From NCBI GenBank assembly GCA_002415785.1, contig DIAJ01000033.1, positions 283,530 to 347,529 of the forward strand: a stretch of 64,000 nt of DNA, written 5' to 3'. The notes beneath the pieces are model-generated. The model had not been told where the DNA came from, made no database searches, and saw nothing but the letters and a program-made list of their open reading frames with translations. The number at the start of each line of letters is the position of its first letter. The stretch's first letter is position 1. Of this stretch, positions 26,629 to 35,193 are shown piece by piece. The position numbers and the translations under genes were made by a program. The stretch comes from Flavobacteriales bacterium UBA5081. Lineage in GTDB: Bacteria; Bacteroidota; Bacteroidia; Flavobacteriales_E; Vicingaceae.

Positions 26629-28239
26629 ATGAAGATTAAAATCAATAAAGTATTAGTAGGTATAATTTCTTCTGCTACAATGCTCTTCTCATGCACCGAC
26701 GATTACTTTGAATTTGACAAAATCAAAACCAATGAGTGGAAACCGGAACTGGCGCTGCCCTTAGTAAACTCCTCTCTAACACTTGAGAATATCATCATAA
26801 AGGAGGATGATAATGGCATAATAAATGAAAACCCTCAGAGTGGAATTTTAGAAGTTGTTTACGATGGAAGAGTTTTTTCTCCGGTTGGGGAGGCTCAAGT
26901 ACCTCTGCCAAATCAAACTTTTAGCAGAAGTATAAGCAGCCCTACCCCACTGCCTTCTAACGGAGGACAAACTCCCCTCTTAACCTATAGTGATGAAGTT
27001 TCATTTAATACTACTGTAGAAATTGATACTTTAATTCTCAAAAATGGAAATCTTACTTTAACGCTCGAAAATACTTTTGAGCACGATTTAAATGTACAAT
27101 TAGAACTTCCCTCTTTTACAAATCAAAATAATCAAGCAATTGTTTTAAATTACAGCATTCCTGCTTCAAACGGTATCTCTGCAACTGTTCGCTCACAAAA
27201 TGTTGATTTGAGCAATTACACCATTGACATGATGCATGGAGTCCAAAATCACAGCACATTTCCAATTGATGTTACTATCAACTTTAATTTGGTGGCAGGA
27301 AATAGCTCTACTCCTAATGATGAGCTGACAATTAATGCTCAAATAAGCAATTTGGCGTTTAGAAACTTTGTAGGTTATATTGGTCAAAGTAGTTTAATGG
27401 ACTTGGATTTAGACACCATCGACATTAATTTATTTAAAAACTTTGTAGATGGTAATTTCTTTTTGTCAAATCCATTTTTAGATATTGACATTTACAACGG
27501 CTATGGTATTCCAACTGAATTAGAATTTGAAACTTTGAAGTCGAGAAATCCGGATAAAAGTCCTCAGGAAATTCCTGTTCAGCTTCCTAACAATCCAATT
27601 GTACTTAGCTCTTCTCCAAGCTATAAAACAGATTCAACCAATATTCAATTAACCAACGCAAATAGTAACATTGACGATGTAGTCTCTTCTCTATTAAAAC
27701 AAATTATTTATGATGCAAGAGCAGAGTTTAATCCCAACGGGCCAACAACAAGAAACTATTTAACCGACACAAGTCGAATTGGCTTAGAGGTTATGCTTAG
27801 GCTACCTTTTGAAGGTAGAGCAAGTGATTTTCATTTAATTGATACAATTGACTTTAGTTTTGAAGGAGTAGATGAATTAGAAAGTGGGATCATAAAACTA
27901 AACAGTGAAAATGGGTTCCCGGTAGATGTCAACCTCCAGGTATTCTTTGCCAACTCAGCTTATGAAATTATTGACTCTTTGTTCGATGAAAATGTCAATC
28001 GAAAAGTAATCGAATCTGCATTAATCAATAATAATGGAAGAGTTAACCAACCGACCATAAGCTCTCATGAAATTGAAGTTAATCGTGAGCGATTGAAAAA
28101 CTTAACCAATGGCCGATATGCCATCATTGATGCAGAAATCAACACTTTAGATTACCAAGACTCTACAAATGTTGCTTTTTATTCTAACTATCGCTTAGCT
28201 ATAAATCTAGGCGTAAAAGCAAAAATATTAATCGATTAG
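26629..28239 (+). CDS. Hypothetical lipoprotein, paired with a DUF5723 protein
   Basis: This 536-residue protein starts with a lipoprotein signal (KVLVGIISSATMLFSCTDD, predicted lipid-bearing Cys in LFSC). The rest is beta-rich and low in charged clusters, with a repeated theme of short strands around Asp/Asn/Thr-rich turns (IDTLILKNGNLTLTLENTF, then IDTIDFSFEGVDELESGIIK). I do not recognise a named domain. The next gene begins within about 20 bp and encodes an outer-membrane-type protein, so a surface complex is plausible. No catalytic motif is visible. Confidence 0.82.
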   Translation: MKIKINKVLVGIISSATMLFSCTDDYFEFDKIKTNEWKPELALPLVNSSLTLENIIIKEDDNGIINENPQSGILEVVYDGRVFSPVGEAQVPLPNQTFSRSISSPTPLPSNGGQTPLLTYSDEVSFNTTVEIDTLILKNGNLTLTLENTFEHDLNVQLELPSFTNQNNQAIVLNYSIPASNGISATVRSQNVDLSNYTIDMMHGVQNHSTFPIDVTINFNLVAGNSSTPNDELTINAQISNLAFRNFVGYIGQSSLMDLDLDTIDINLFKNFVDGNFFLSNPFLDIDIYNGYGIPTELEFETLKSRNPDKSPQEIPVQLPNNPIVLSSSPSYKTDSTNIQLTNANSNIDDVVSSLLKQIIYDARAEFNPNGPTTRNYLTDTSRIGLEVMLRLPFEGRASDFHLIDTIDFSFEGVDELESGIIKLNSENGFPVDVNLQVFFANSAYEIIDSLFDENVNRKVIESALINNNGRVNQPTISSHEIEVNRERLKNLTNGRYAIIDAEINTLDYQDSTNVAFYSNYRLAINLGVKAKILID

Positions 28240-28259
28240 CATTGAATAAACTCACAGTA

Positions 28260-29663
28260 ATGAAAAAAATATTCTTAATTATACAAGTCGCCATTTTCAG
28301 CCTGAGTTCATTTGCTCAGCAAGATTTAGGAATGTTCAATTTAAATGAAATTCCACAGTCCTCATACAGTAATCCGGCAAATCAATTTAACGGCAAGTTC
28401 TACTTAGGATTACCGGCTATCTCATCCAATTATTTTAGTGCAAGTAACAGTGGGTTTGCCTATTCAGATTTTATTCGCAAAAGAGGTGACTCACTTCTCG
28501 CCGATTTTGACAATATGATTGACAAAATAGGTGATGACAACTACCTATCCATTTTTTCAAAAGTGGATTTACTTTCATTTGGATTTAAAGTTGGCAAGAA
28601 CACTCAACTTATGTTTAATGTAAGTGAAAATGCATATTTACGATTAAGTTATCCAAAAGATTTAATAAGATTTATCTATGAAGGTAATGCCGCTTTTGAA
28701 GATAATACTGCCAACTTAGAAGGTGTTGGAGTGAGCTTAAACCATTACAGAGAATATAGTGTTGGGCTTTCTCATCAACTGAACGAAGACTTACGAATTG
28801 GAGCAAGAATTAAGTACTTGTATGGAATGGAAAACATTTACAATGAGCGTTCAGATATTTCAGTTGTTACTGATCCTGAAACGTATGAAATTACTGCTCG
28901 TTCTGATTTATCTATTAAGACTGCAGGTCTAACAGATGATATTGATGAGGAAACCATGGACTACCTCACAGGAAGAGGAAATACAGGCTTTGCATTTGAT
29001 TTTGGTGCAAACTATCAACTCAATGAAAAAATAAGCTTAAACGCCAGTATAATTGATTTGGGCTTTATTAAATGGAACGACTATACAAAATCATACTCCA
29101 ACAATGGTGAATTTAATTATAGCGGAATCGAAATAGATGCATTTGCCGATGATCAGGGAGCTCGTTCAGATGATGAAACCTCATTTGACCGTGTGTTAGA
29201 TTCATTAGAGGAAGCAATGAATATAGATACTAACACTTCATCTTACTCTGCTCCATTAACCACTAGAATGTATATTGGCGGTAATTACGCAATCAACGAA
29301 AGAAGCCAGGCTGGTGCTATTTTACAAGCTGAAGTTTTCCAGGGTAATCTTTTACCATCTTTTACTTTACTTTACAATAGAAAAATGACAAAATGGATTG
29401 GCATGGGAGCTGCTTACACCATTATTAATAGAAGTTACAATAACCTTGGCGTTTCCTTAAACTTTAACCCCGGACCTGTTCAGTTATATGTAGTGACTGA
29501 TAATTTACTAGGCGCTTTTCAACCTCAACATAGTCGACACATGCAAGTGAGGTTTGGCATTAATTTAATATTCGGCAGTGACAAATCAACGGATATTAAT
29601 GCAGCTTATAATCCTTCCGAAAAGAAGAAAAAGAAAAAAAGTAAAGACGAATCAGAAAGTTAA
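28260..29663 (+). CDS. DUF5723-like outer membrane protein
   Basis: The product of about 467 residues has a clean signal peptide (MKKIFLIIQVAIFSLSSFAQ). Alternating beta-strands end in aromatic residues, as in outer-membrane barrels related to PorV/FadL-type proteins (LRIGARIKYLYGMENIY, GFAFDFGANYQLNEKISL, VQLYVVTDNLLGAFQPQ). The match to DUF5723 is from memory of the family. The frame extends to a TTG at 28242, but ATG 28260 directly precedes the signal peptide and is preferred. The C-terminus is a lysine-rich tail (KKKKKKSKDESES). It follows the lipoprotein gene closely and is probably cotranscribed. Confidence 0.82.
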   Translation: MKKIFLIIQVAIFSLSSFAQQDLGMFNLNEIPQSSYSNPANQFNGKFYLGLPAISSNYFSASNSGFAYSDFIRKRGDSLLADFDNMIDKIGDDNYLSIFSKVDLLSFGFKVGKNTQLMFNVSENAYLRLSYPKDLIRFIYEGNAAFEDNTANLEGVGVSLNHYREYSVGLSHQLNEDLRIGARIKYLYGMENIYNERSDISVVTDPETYEITARSDLSIKTAGLTDDIDEETMDYLTGRGNTGFAFDFGANYQLNEKISLNASIIDLGFIKWNDYTKSYSNNGEFNYSGIEIDAFADDQGARSDDETSFDRVLDSLEEAMNIDTNTSSYSAPLTTRMYIGGNYAINERSQAGAILQAEVFQGNLLPSFTLLYNRKMTKWIGMGAAYTIINRSYNNLGVSLNFNPGPVQLYVVTDNLLGAFQPQHSRHMQVRFGINLIFGSDKSTDINAAYNPSEKKKKKKSKDESES

Positions 29664-29669
29664 GCCCAT

Positions 29670-29701
29670 AAAAAAAGAGCGGAAAATCCGCTCTTTTTTT
29701 T
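29670..29701. terminator. Bidirectional intrinsic terminator
   Basis: The arms AGAGCGGA (29676-29683) and TCCGCTCT (29687-29694) surround a 3-nt loop, flanked by an A-run on the left and a T-run on the right. It serves the convergent DUF5723 gene (+) and zinc-ribbon gene (-). Confidence 0.93.
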
Positions 29702-29717
29702 ATCTCTATAATTGATT

Positions 29718-30527
29718 TTATTTTTTTGCTCTTGCAGTTCTTTTTGTTCTGCGCTTTGGTTTTTCCTCAACAACCTCTTCAATTCCTGCCATTTTTGGAT
29801 CAACTAAAATTCTTCCGCAATGCTCACAAACAATTACCTTTTTGTGAGAGTTAATATCTAGCTGACGCTGTGGCGGAATCTTGTTAAAACAACCTCCACA
29901 AGCACTACGCTCAACAGGAACTACTGCCAAACCGTTTCTCGCATTATCTCGAATACGCTTATAAGCAGAAAGCAATCGATCTTCAATTACTTCTTCTGCT
30001 TTTTTTGACTGCGCTTGAAGTTCTTTTTCTTCCTTCTCAGTTTCAGCAATAATTTCGTCTAGTTCATTCTTCTTAGCTTCAAGTTCTTGTTTTGTTTCTT
30101 CTAACTTAACTTTTGAAGCATCGTTTATTTCTTTCTTATTCTCAATTTGAGCTTGAAACTCTCGAATCTTCTTCTCCGCTAATTCAATCTCTAAAGCTTG
30201 ATATTCCATTTCTTTAGAAATAGCGTCAAACTCACGATTGTTTCTTACATTCTTTTGCTGCTCTTCGTATTTCTTAATGGCTGCTTCAGAATCTTTAATT
30301 TGATTCTTTTTGTTAGAGATTTCTGTCTCTAAAGCTTGAATCGCTTCATCAGCATTGTTTATTCTCGTTTCAAGGCCCGCAACTTCATCCTCTAAATCTT
30401 GAACCTCTAATGGTAACTCACCGCGAATAGTTCGAATGCGGTCAATCTTAGAATCAATCTCTTGAAGATCATACAGCGCTTGCAAGCGCTCCTCTACTGT
30501 TGCCTCTGTACTCCCTTTTTTAGCCAT
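29718..30527 (-). CDS. Coiled-coil C4 zinc-ribbon protein (COG1579 family)
   Basis: The 269 residues form a long antiparallel coiled coil (about 25-195, rich in Glu, Lys, Ala and Leu). A zinc ribbon follows, with two Cys pairs in ACGGCFNKIPPQ and VCEHCGRIL, then a short basic tail (KPKRRTKRTARAKK). The family is widespread in bacteria and has been suggested to bind nucleic acid or protein partners; its exact role is unknown. The Nif3-like gene lies upstream on the same strand, a conserved neighbour in Bacteroidota. It has its own candidate promoter box at 30575-30582. Confidence 0.9.
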   Translation of the reverse strand: MAKKGSTEATVEERLQALYDLQEIDSKIDRIRTIRGELPLEVQDLEDEVAGLETRINNADEAIQALETEISNKKNQIKDSEAAIKKYEEQQKNVRNNREFDAISKEMEYQALEIELAEKKIREFQAQIENKKEINDASKVKLEETKQELEAKKNELDEIIAETEKEEKELQAQSKKAEEVIEDRLLSAYKRIRDNARNGLAVVPVERSACGGCFNKIPPQRQLDINSHKKVIVCEHCGRILVDPKMAGIEEVVEEKPKRRTKRTARAKK

Positions 30528-30574
30528 CTTATATCTCTTAATCAGGTTTGTGTTTAATCTTGATAAATAGGGTG

Positions 30575-30582
30575 CAAAATTA
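30575..30582 (-). promoter_or_regulatory. Putative -7 promoter box for the zinc-ribbon gene
   Basis: On the minus strand this reads TAATTTTG, then CACCC, matching TAnnTTTG. It lies 47 bp upstream of the zinc-ribbon ATG, in the 94-bp gap after the Nif3-like gene. Confidence 0.5.
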
Positions 30583-30621
30583 AATAAAATTTCTTGAAAT
30601 GAAGTTATCTACAACCCAATA

Positions 30622-31716
30622 CTAAAAATACTTCACCGGATTGGTATTCACTTCAGTAATTACACAATTTAAATCAGAATGCTTTTCTTTTAAAAAGCGA
30701 CTTAGCAGATTTGGGGTAAACTGCTCACTTTCATAATGACCGACATCTGCAATAATAATGTCGTCTTCGGCATCAAAAAACTGATGATATTTAAAATCGG
30801 CAGTCACAAATACATCAGCCTTAACTGATTTAGCTGCATTTAATAAAAAACTTCCCGAGCCTCCACACAGTGCTACTGTTTCAATTTGATTTTTCACCAA
30901 TGCAGTATGACGAATACAACTTACATTTAACTTTTCTTTTAGCAATGTCAAGAAATCCTCTGTATTCATCGGCTTAGATAGCTGCCCCCAAAGTCCGCTG
31001 CCCACCGAACTCCACGGCATAGCTAAATCGTATAAATCGTAAGCTACTTCTTCATAAGGATGAGCAGTAACCATTGCCTGCACCACTCTTTTTTCTATAT
31101 GATTTGGAACAACCGTTTCTATGCGCATTTCTGTTTCAAAATGAACCTTACCTTTTTCTCCCACATGAGGATTTGCAGCTTCTGAAGCCCTAAAACTCCC
31201 TTCGCCTTCCAATTGAAAAGCACAACAATCATATTCACCGATATGACCGGCACCTGCTTTAAATATAGAAGTCCTCACCTCTTCTACATTTTTAATCGGA
31301 CAGAAAAAAACTAACTTTTTCATTAATCCATTCTTGGGGCTTAATATATGTGTACTTTCAAGACCTATTTTGTCAGCTAACTCTTTATTCACACCATTTG
31401 AAACATTGTCTAAATTGGTGTGAATAGCGTAAATTGCAACATCATTTTTGATTGCCTTCAAAATAGTTCGCTCAATGTAATTTTTCCCTGTTAAACTCTT
31501 TAACCCACTAAATACAATCGGATGATGCGCTACAATTAAATTTGCCCCAATAGATATTGCTTCATCAACTACCTCCTCTGTACTATCTAAGCAAAACAAT
31601 ACCTTTTTTACTATATCGTTTTCTGAACCTACAATCAATCCCGAGTTGTCATAACCTTCCTGAAAGCTTCTTGGTGCAAAACTTTCTAAAGTGCTTAAAA
31701 TTTCTTTCAACTTCAT
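30622..31716 (-). CDS. Nif3-like dinuclear metal centre protein
   Basis: This 364-residue protein has the Nif3/YqfO layout: two Nif3 halves around a PII/CutA-like middle domain (about 130-235, KLVFFCPIKNVEEVRTSIF to AHPYEEVAYDLY). Metal-binding residues lie in NLIVAHHPIVFSGLKSL, AIYAIHTNLDN and, near the C-terminus, DVGHYESEQF. The longer form with the inserted domain is usual in Bacteroidota and Firmicutes. The family forms ring-shaped hexamers; roles in tRNA modification, cofactor or folate metabolism have been proposed but are not settled. It is transcribed towards the zinc-ribbon gene and is divergent from lpxK. Confidence 0.92.
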   Translation of the reverse strand: MKLKEILSTLESFAPRSFQEGYDNSGLIVGSENDIVKKVLFCLDSTEEVVDEAISIGANLIVAHHPIVFSGLKSLTGKNYIERTILKAIKNDVAIYAIHTNLDNVSNGVNKELADKIGLESTHILSPKNGLMKKLVFFCPIKNVEEVRTSIFKAGAGHIGEYDCCAFQLEGEGSFRASEAANPHVGEKGKVHFETEMRIETVVPNHIEKRVVQAMVTAHPYEEVAYDLYDLAMPWSSVGSGLWGQLSKPMNTEDFLTLLKEKLNVSCIRHTALVKNQIETVALCGGSGSFLLNAAKSVKADVFVTADFKYHQFFDAEDDIIIADVGHYESEQFTPNLLSRFLKEKHSDLNCVITEVNTNPVKYF

Positions 31717-31754
31717 TGAACTCTATTTTTTATTATTGTCTTTAATTTGTACTT

Positions 31755-31762
31755 CAAAAATA
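31755..31762 (-). promoter_or_regulatory. Putative -7 promoter box for the Nif3-like gene
   Basis: The minus strand reads TATTTTTG, then AAG, matching TAnnTTTG, 38 bp upstream of the Nif3-like ATG. A near-match on the plus strand (TAATTTCG, 31783-31790) lies upstream of lpxK, so this 96-bp gap may hold divergent promoters. Confidence 0.5.
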
Positions 31763-31812
31763 CATCAATTCGAGAGTTTGAGTAATTTCGAAAATTAATA
31801 AATCATTTAAGA

Positions 31813-32880
31813 GTGAACATCTTTTTGCGCATTATACTACTGCCATTCACATTGATTTACTCAATTGTAGTTAGGCTGCGCAACTTTTTTTACGACATTG
31901 GTTTATTGAAATCCACTTCTTATGACTTTCCAACCATAGTTGTTGGCAACTTGAGTGTTGGCGGAACCGGAAAAACACCGCATACAGATTTTATTTTATC
32001 TATATTAAAAAAAGACTACCTCAGCGCTGTATTAAGTCGAGGCTATGGTAGAAAAACCAAAGGATATAAATTAGCAGATTCCGGAGATCGTCCTTCGACA
32101 ATTGGCGATGAGCCATTTCAAATTTTTTCTAAACACCCTGAAATACTGGTTGCAGTTGATGAAAAAAGAAAAAGAGGAATTGAGAAACTTAGAGCCTTAC
32201 CCTCCGCTCCTCAACTCATTGTCCTCGACGATGCATTTCAGCACCGAAGGGTAAAAGCAGGGCTTAACATTTTACTCACCGATTACAGCAAACTATTTAT
32301 TAATGACATTGTTCTTCCATCCGGTCGCTTACGCGAACCAAAAACAGCTGCTAAAAGAGCAGATATCATCGTAGTAACAAAAAGCCCAAAAGTGCTTTCT
32401 CCACTAGAAATCAGAAGAATAACAAATGAGTTAAAGCCCAAGGCTTATCAAAAAGTATTCTTTTCATTTATTGACTATCAAAATCTTCGACCATTAAATG
32501 TTGCTGCTAAAGAAATCGGTGAGTCCATTAGCAATATGAAGAATTTTGGAGTTTTAGCGTTATCAGCAATTGCAAACCCAAAGCCTTTTGAACTTCATTT
32601 AAATCGCTATGCGAAAGAAATTAACTATGTTCGCTTTAGGGATCACCATTTTTTTAACGAAAAAGATTATCAGAAAATAAAAGAGAAGGTGTCTGAATTG
32701 TTTAGTCCACAAAAGGCAATTGTTACCACAGAAAAAGATGCTGTAAAGTTGGATGTCAATAAATTTGGAGAAATTCCGGTTTTTAGTTTGCCTATAGAGA
32801 TTAAATTTCATAAACACGAAGAAGAAGATTTTACTAAGGAGATAAAAGATTATGTTAGATCGTATACGAGAGAGCGCTGA
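31813..32880 (+). CDS. lpxK: Tetraacyldisaccharide 4'-kinase (LpxK)
   Basis: LpxK phosphorylates the 4' position of the tetraacylated disaccharide to make lipid IVA at the inner membrane. The 355 residues include an N-terminal membrane-associating helix (LRIILLPFTLIYSIVVRL), Walker A VGNLSVGGTGKTP (about 43-55), and LIVLDDAFQHRR, the family's active-site region. The start appears to be GTG at 31813-31815. No ATG lies near, and the N-terminal helix requires this upstream start. Its 3' end overlaps the purine nucleoside phosphorylase gene by 29 bp. Other lipid A genes lie at 12-18 kb, 36 kb and 40 kb. Confidence 0.94.
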   Translation: MNIFLRIILLPFTLIYSIVVRLRNFFYDIGLLKSTSYDFPTIVVGNLSVGGTGKTPHTDFILSILKKDYLSAVLSRGYGRKTKGYKLADSGDRPSTIGDEPFQIFSKHPEILVAVDEKRKRGIEKLRALPSAPQLIVLDDAFQHRRVKAGLNILLTDYSKLFINDIVLPSGRLREPKTAAKRADIIVVTKSPKVLSPLEIRRITNELKPKAYQKVFFSFIDYQNLRPLNVAAKEIGESISNMKNFGVLALSAIANPKPFELHLNRYAKEINYVRFRDHHFFNEKDYQKIKEKVSELFSPQKAIVTTEKDAVKLDVNKFGEIPVFSLPIEIKFHKHEEEDFTKEIKDYVRSYTRER

Positions 32881-33679
32881 GTATATTCAATCGAAAAGCA
32901 ATTTAAACTTCAAGATTGGAATCGTACTTGGTTCGGGCTTGGGGGGACTCAAAAAAGACATTGATATTGAATGTGAATTGGATTATTCCGAAATACCTCA
33001 CTTTCCAACTTCTACTGTCGAAGGTCATTCCGGAAAGTTACTAATGGGAAAAATAGATCATACTCCCGTTATTGCTTTGCAAGGTCGTTTTCATTTTTAC
33101 GAGGGTTACTCTTTGCAAGAAACTACCTTTCCAATTAGAGTTTTTAAAGCTCTTGGAGTTGAAAGCATTTTGCTTTCCAATGCAAGTGGTGGATTAAATC
33201 CTGAGCAATCGATAGGAGATGTCATGATTATTACCGACCACATTCATCACTTTCCCGACAATCCATTAAGAGGTAAGAACATCGACGAACTTGGCCCTCG
33301 ATTTCCGGACATGAGTGAACCTTACAATTTTTCTTTAATAGAAAAAGCAAAGGAGATTGGTGAGACAAACGACCTAAATTTGAAGTTCGGAGTATATGTA
33401 GGCACAAGTGGTCCTACTTATGAAAGTAGAGCGGAGTACAAATATTTTAGATACATTGGAGGAGATGCTGTAGGCATGTCTACCACCGCTGAAACCATAG
33501 TAGCAGTTCATTCCGGCATGAAGGTTTTTGGAGCCTCCATCATTTCTGATTTGGGAGTTGAAGGAAAAATTGTAGAAATCTCTCACGAAGAAGTTCAGGC
33601 AGTAGCTGCTAAAGCAGAGCCCAAATTATCGCTTCTTTTCAAAGAAATAGTTAAACATATAGCTGTTAATCTAGCTTAA
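32852..33679 (+). CDS. punA: Purine nucleoside phosphorylase (type I, trimeric class)
   Basis: The 275-residue enzyme cleaves purine (deoxy)nucleosides with phosphate, feeding base salvage. Family motifs are intact: IVLGSGLGGL (phosphate loop), FPTSTVEGHSGKL, ALQGRFHFYEGYSLQE, SNASGGLNP, GTSGPTYESRAEY (base-site Glu) and GGDAVGMSTTAE. The ATG lies within the last 29 bp of lpxK in another frame, which suggests coupled translation. GatB follows after 44 bp with its own candidate promoter. Confidence 0.95.
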   Translation: MLDRIRESAEYIQSKSNLNFKIGIVLGSGLGGLKKDIDIECELDYSEIPHFPTSTVEGHSGKLLMGKIDHTPVIALQGRFHFYEGYSLQETTFPIRVFKALGVESILLSNASGGLNPEQSIGDVMIITDHIHHFPDNPLRGKNIDELGPRFPDMSEPYNFSLIEKAKEIGETNDLNLKFGVYVGTSGPTYESRAEYKYFRYIGGDAVGMSTTAETIVAVHSGMKVFGASIISDLGVEGKIVEISHEEVQAVAAKAEPKLSLLFKEIVKHIAVNLA

Positions 33680-33708
33680 AATAAATCAACAACCACTTTT
33701 GAATTGCT

Positions 33709-33716
33709 TAATTTTG
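33709..33716 (+). promoter_or_regulatory. Putative -7 promoter box immediately upstream of gatB
   Basis: TAATTTTG matches TAnnTTTG and ends 7 bp before the gatB ATG. Initiation at the usual distance would leave a leader of only about 1-2 nt. No TTG is found at the expected -33 spacing. Confidence 0.45.
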
Positions 33717-33723
33717 CAAGAAG

Positions 33724-35184
33724 ATGTTAGCAAAAGAAATTTACGATAAATACGAAGTAGTTGTCGGCTTGGAAATTCACGCTCAGCTACAAACCAAAAG
33801 CAAAGCTTACTCAGCAGATTCAACTGCTTTTGGAGCTGCTCCTAACTCCAATGTTTCTCCGATAAGTTTGGGACACCCCGGAACTTTGCCAAGGTTTAAC
33901 GAAAAAACCTTAGAGTACGGCGTTCGCTTAGGTGTGGCTTGCGGCTCAAAAATCACTTATGAGAATCAATTTGCCAGAAAGAACTATTTCTACGCAGATT
34001 TACCTAAGGGCTATCAGATTACTCAAGATACTACTCCGCTTTGTACCGGTGGAAAGGTTTTAATTAAAGACGAAAACGGTCAAGATAAATACATTGGAAT
34101 TACTCGCATCCACATGGAGGAGGATTCCGGAAAGAGTATTCACGACTTAGACCCTTACAATACTTTAATCGACTTAAACCGAGCCGGAGTTCCACTAGTA
34201 GAAATTGTTTCAGAGCCGGATATTCGCTCTGCTCAAGAAGCTTATAACTATGTAACTGAAGTAAGAAAACTCGTTCGCTATTTAGAAATTTGCGATGGCA
34301 ATATGGAAGAAGGCAGTCTGCGTTGTGATGCAAACGTATCCGTTCGTTTAAAAGGCAACAAGGAGTTTGGTGAAAGAACAGAAACCAAGAACCTCAACTC
34401 TATCCGCAATGTTTTTCGCGCAATTGAATACGAAACAAAGCGTCAAATTGAAGTTTTAGAAAGCGGTGGAAGTATTCACATGGAAACTCGAGGCTTTGAT
34501 GCTGTAAAAGGAGAAACCATCAGTCAGCGTTCTAAGGAAATGGCTCACGATTATCGCTATTTTCCCGAACCGGATTTGCAAGCAGTTTTTGTTAAAGATG
34601 AGTATGTAAATACCATCAAAGAAAGTTTACCACCACTTCCCAATGAGTTATTTGATCGATATACAAAAGAGCTTCAACTTTCTGCCTACGATGCAGAGAT
34701 TATAACCGAAGACAAAGCTTTTGCTCTTTACTACGAAGAATTAACTAAACACACAAAAAATTACAAAGCAGCTGCCAACTGGATGATGGGAGCTGTAAAA
34801 TCTTACTTAAATGAAAATGCTTTAAGCATTGATGAATTCCCTATAGCTCCAAAAACAATAGCTGAAATCATTTCACTAATTGATGAAGGCGCAATTAATA
34901 ACTCTATTGCCAATCAAAAAGTATTTCCAGCACTTTTAGAAAAGCCCAATTCTTCTGCAAAAGCAATAGCAGAAGAAAACAACTGGATTCAAGAAAGCAA
35001 TAGCGATGCAATTGACGAATTTATTGAAGCAGCAATTGCAAAGTTCCCTGAAAAAGTAGAAGAATACCGAAATGGAAAAGTAGGTCTTTTAGGCTTATTT
35101 ATGGGAGAGGTAATGAAAGCAAGTAAGGGAAAAGCCGACCCAAAATTGGCAACTCAATTATTAAAAGACAAACTAGACAAATAA
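33724..35184 (+). CDS. gatB: Aspartyl/glutamyl-tRNA amidotransferase subunit B
   Basis: GatB is the kinase/tRNA-binding subunit of the GatCAB complex, which converts Glu-tRNA(Gln) and/or Asp-tRNA(Asn) into the amidated forms. The 486 residues include the N-terminal cradle domain (VVGLEIHAQLQTKSK, then FARKNYFYADLPKGYQ, then MEEGSLRCDANVS) and the C-terminal YqeY-like tail (about 335-486, ending GLLGLFMGEVMKASKGKADP). gatA and gatC are not in the window, which is common because the subunit genes are scattered in this phylum. The TlpA-like gene follows after 9 bp. Confidence 0.97.
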   Translation: MLAKEIYDKYEVVVGLEIHAQLQTKSKAYSADSTAFGAAPNSNVSPISLGHPGTLPRFNEKTLEYGVRLGVACGSKITYENQFARKNYFYADLPKGYQITQDTTPLCTGGKVLIKDENGQDKYIGITRIHMEEDSGKSIHDLDPYNTLIDLNRAGVPLVEIVSEPDIRSAQEAYNYVTEVRKLVRYLEICDGNMEEGSLRCDANVSVRLKGNKEFGERTETKNLNSIRNVFRAIEYETKRQIEVLESGGSIHMETRGFDAVKGETISQRSKEMAHDYRYFPEPDLQAVFVKDEYVNTIKESLPPLPNELFDRYTKELQLSAYDAEIITEDKAFALYYEELTKHTKNYKAAANWMMGAVKSYLNENALSIDEFPIAPKTIAEIISLIDEGAINNSIANQKVFPALLEKPNSSAKAIAEENNWIQESNSDAIDEFIEAAIAKFPEKVEEYRNGKVGLLGLFMGEVMKASKGKADPKLATQLLKDKLDK

Positions 35185-35193
35185 ACCCAAATT

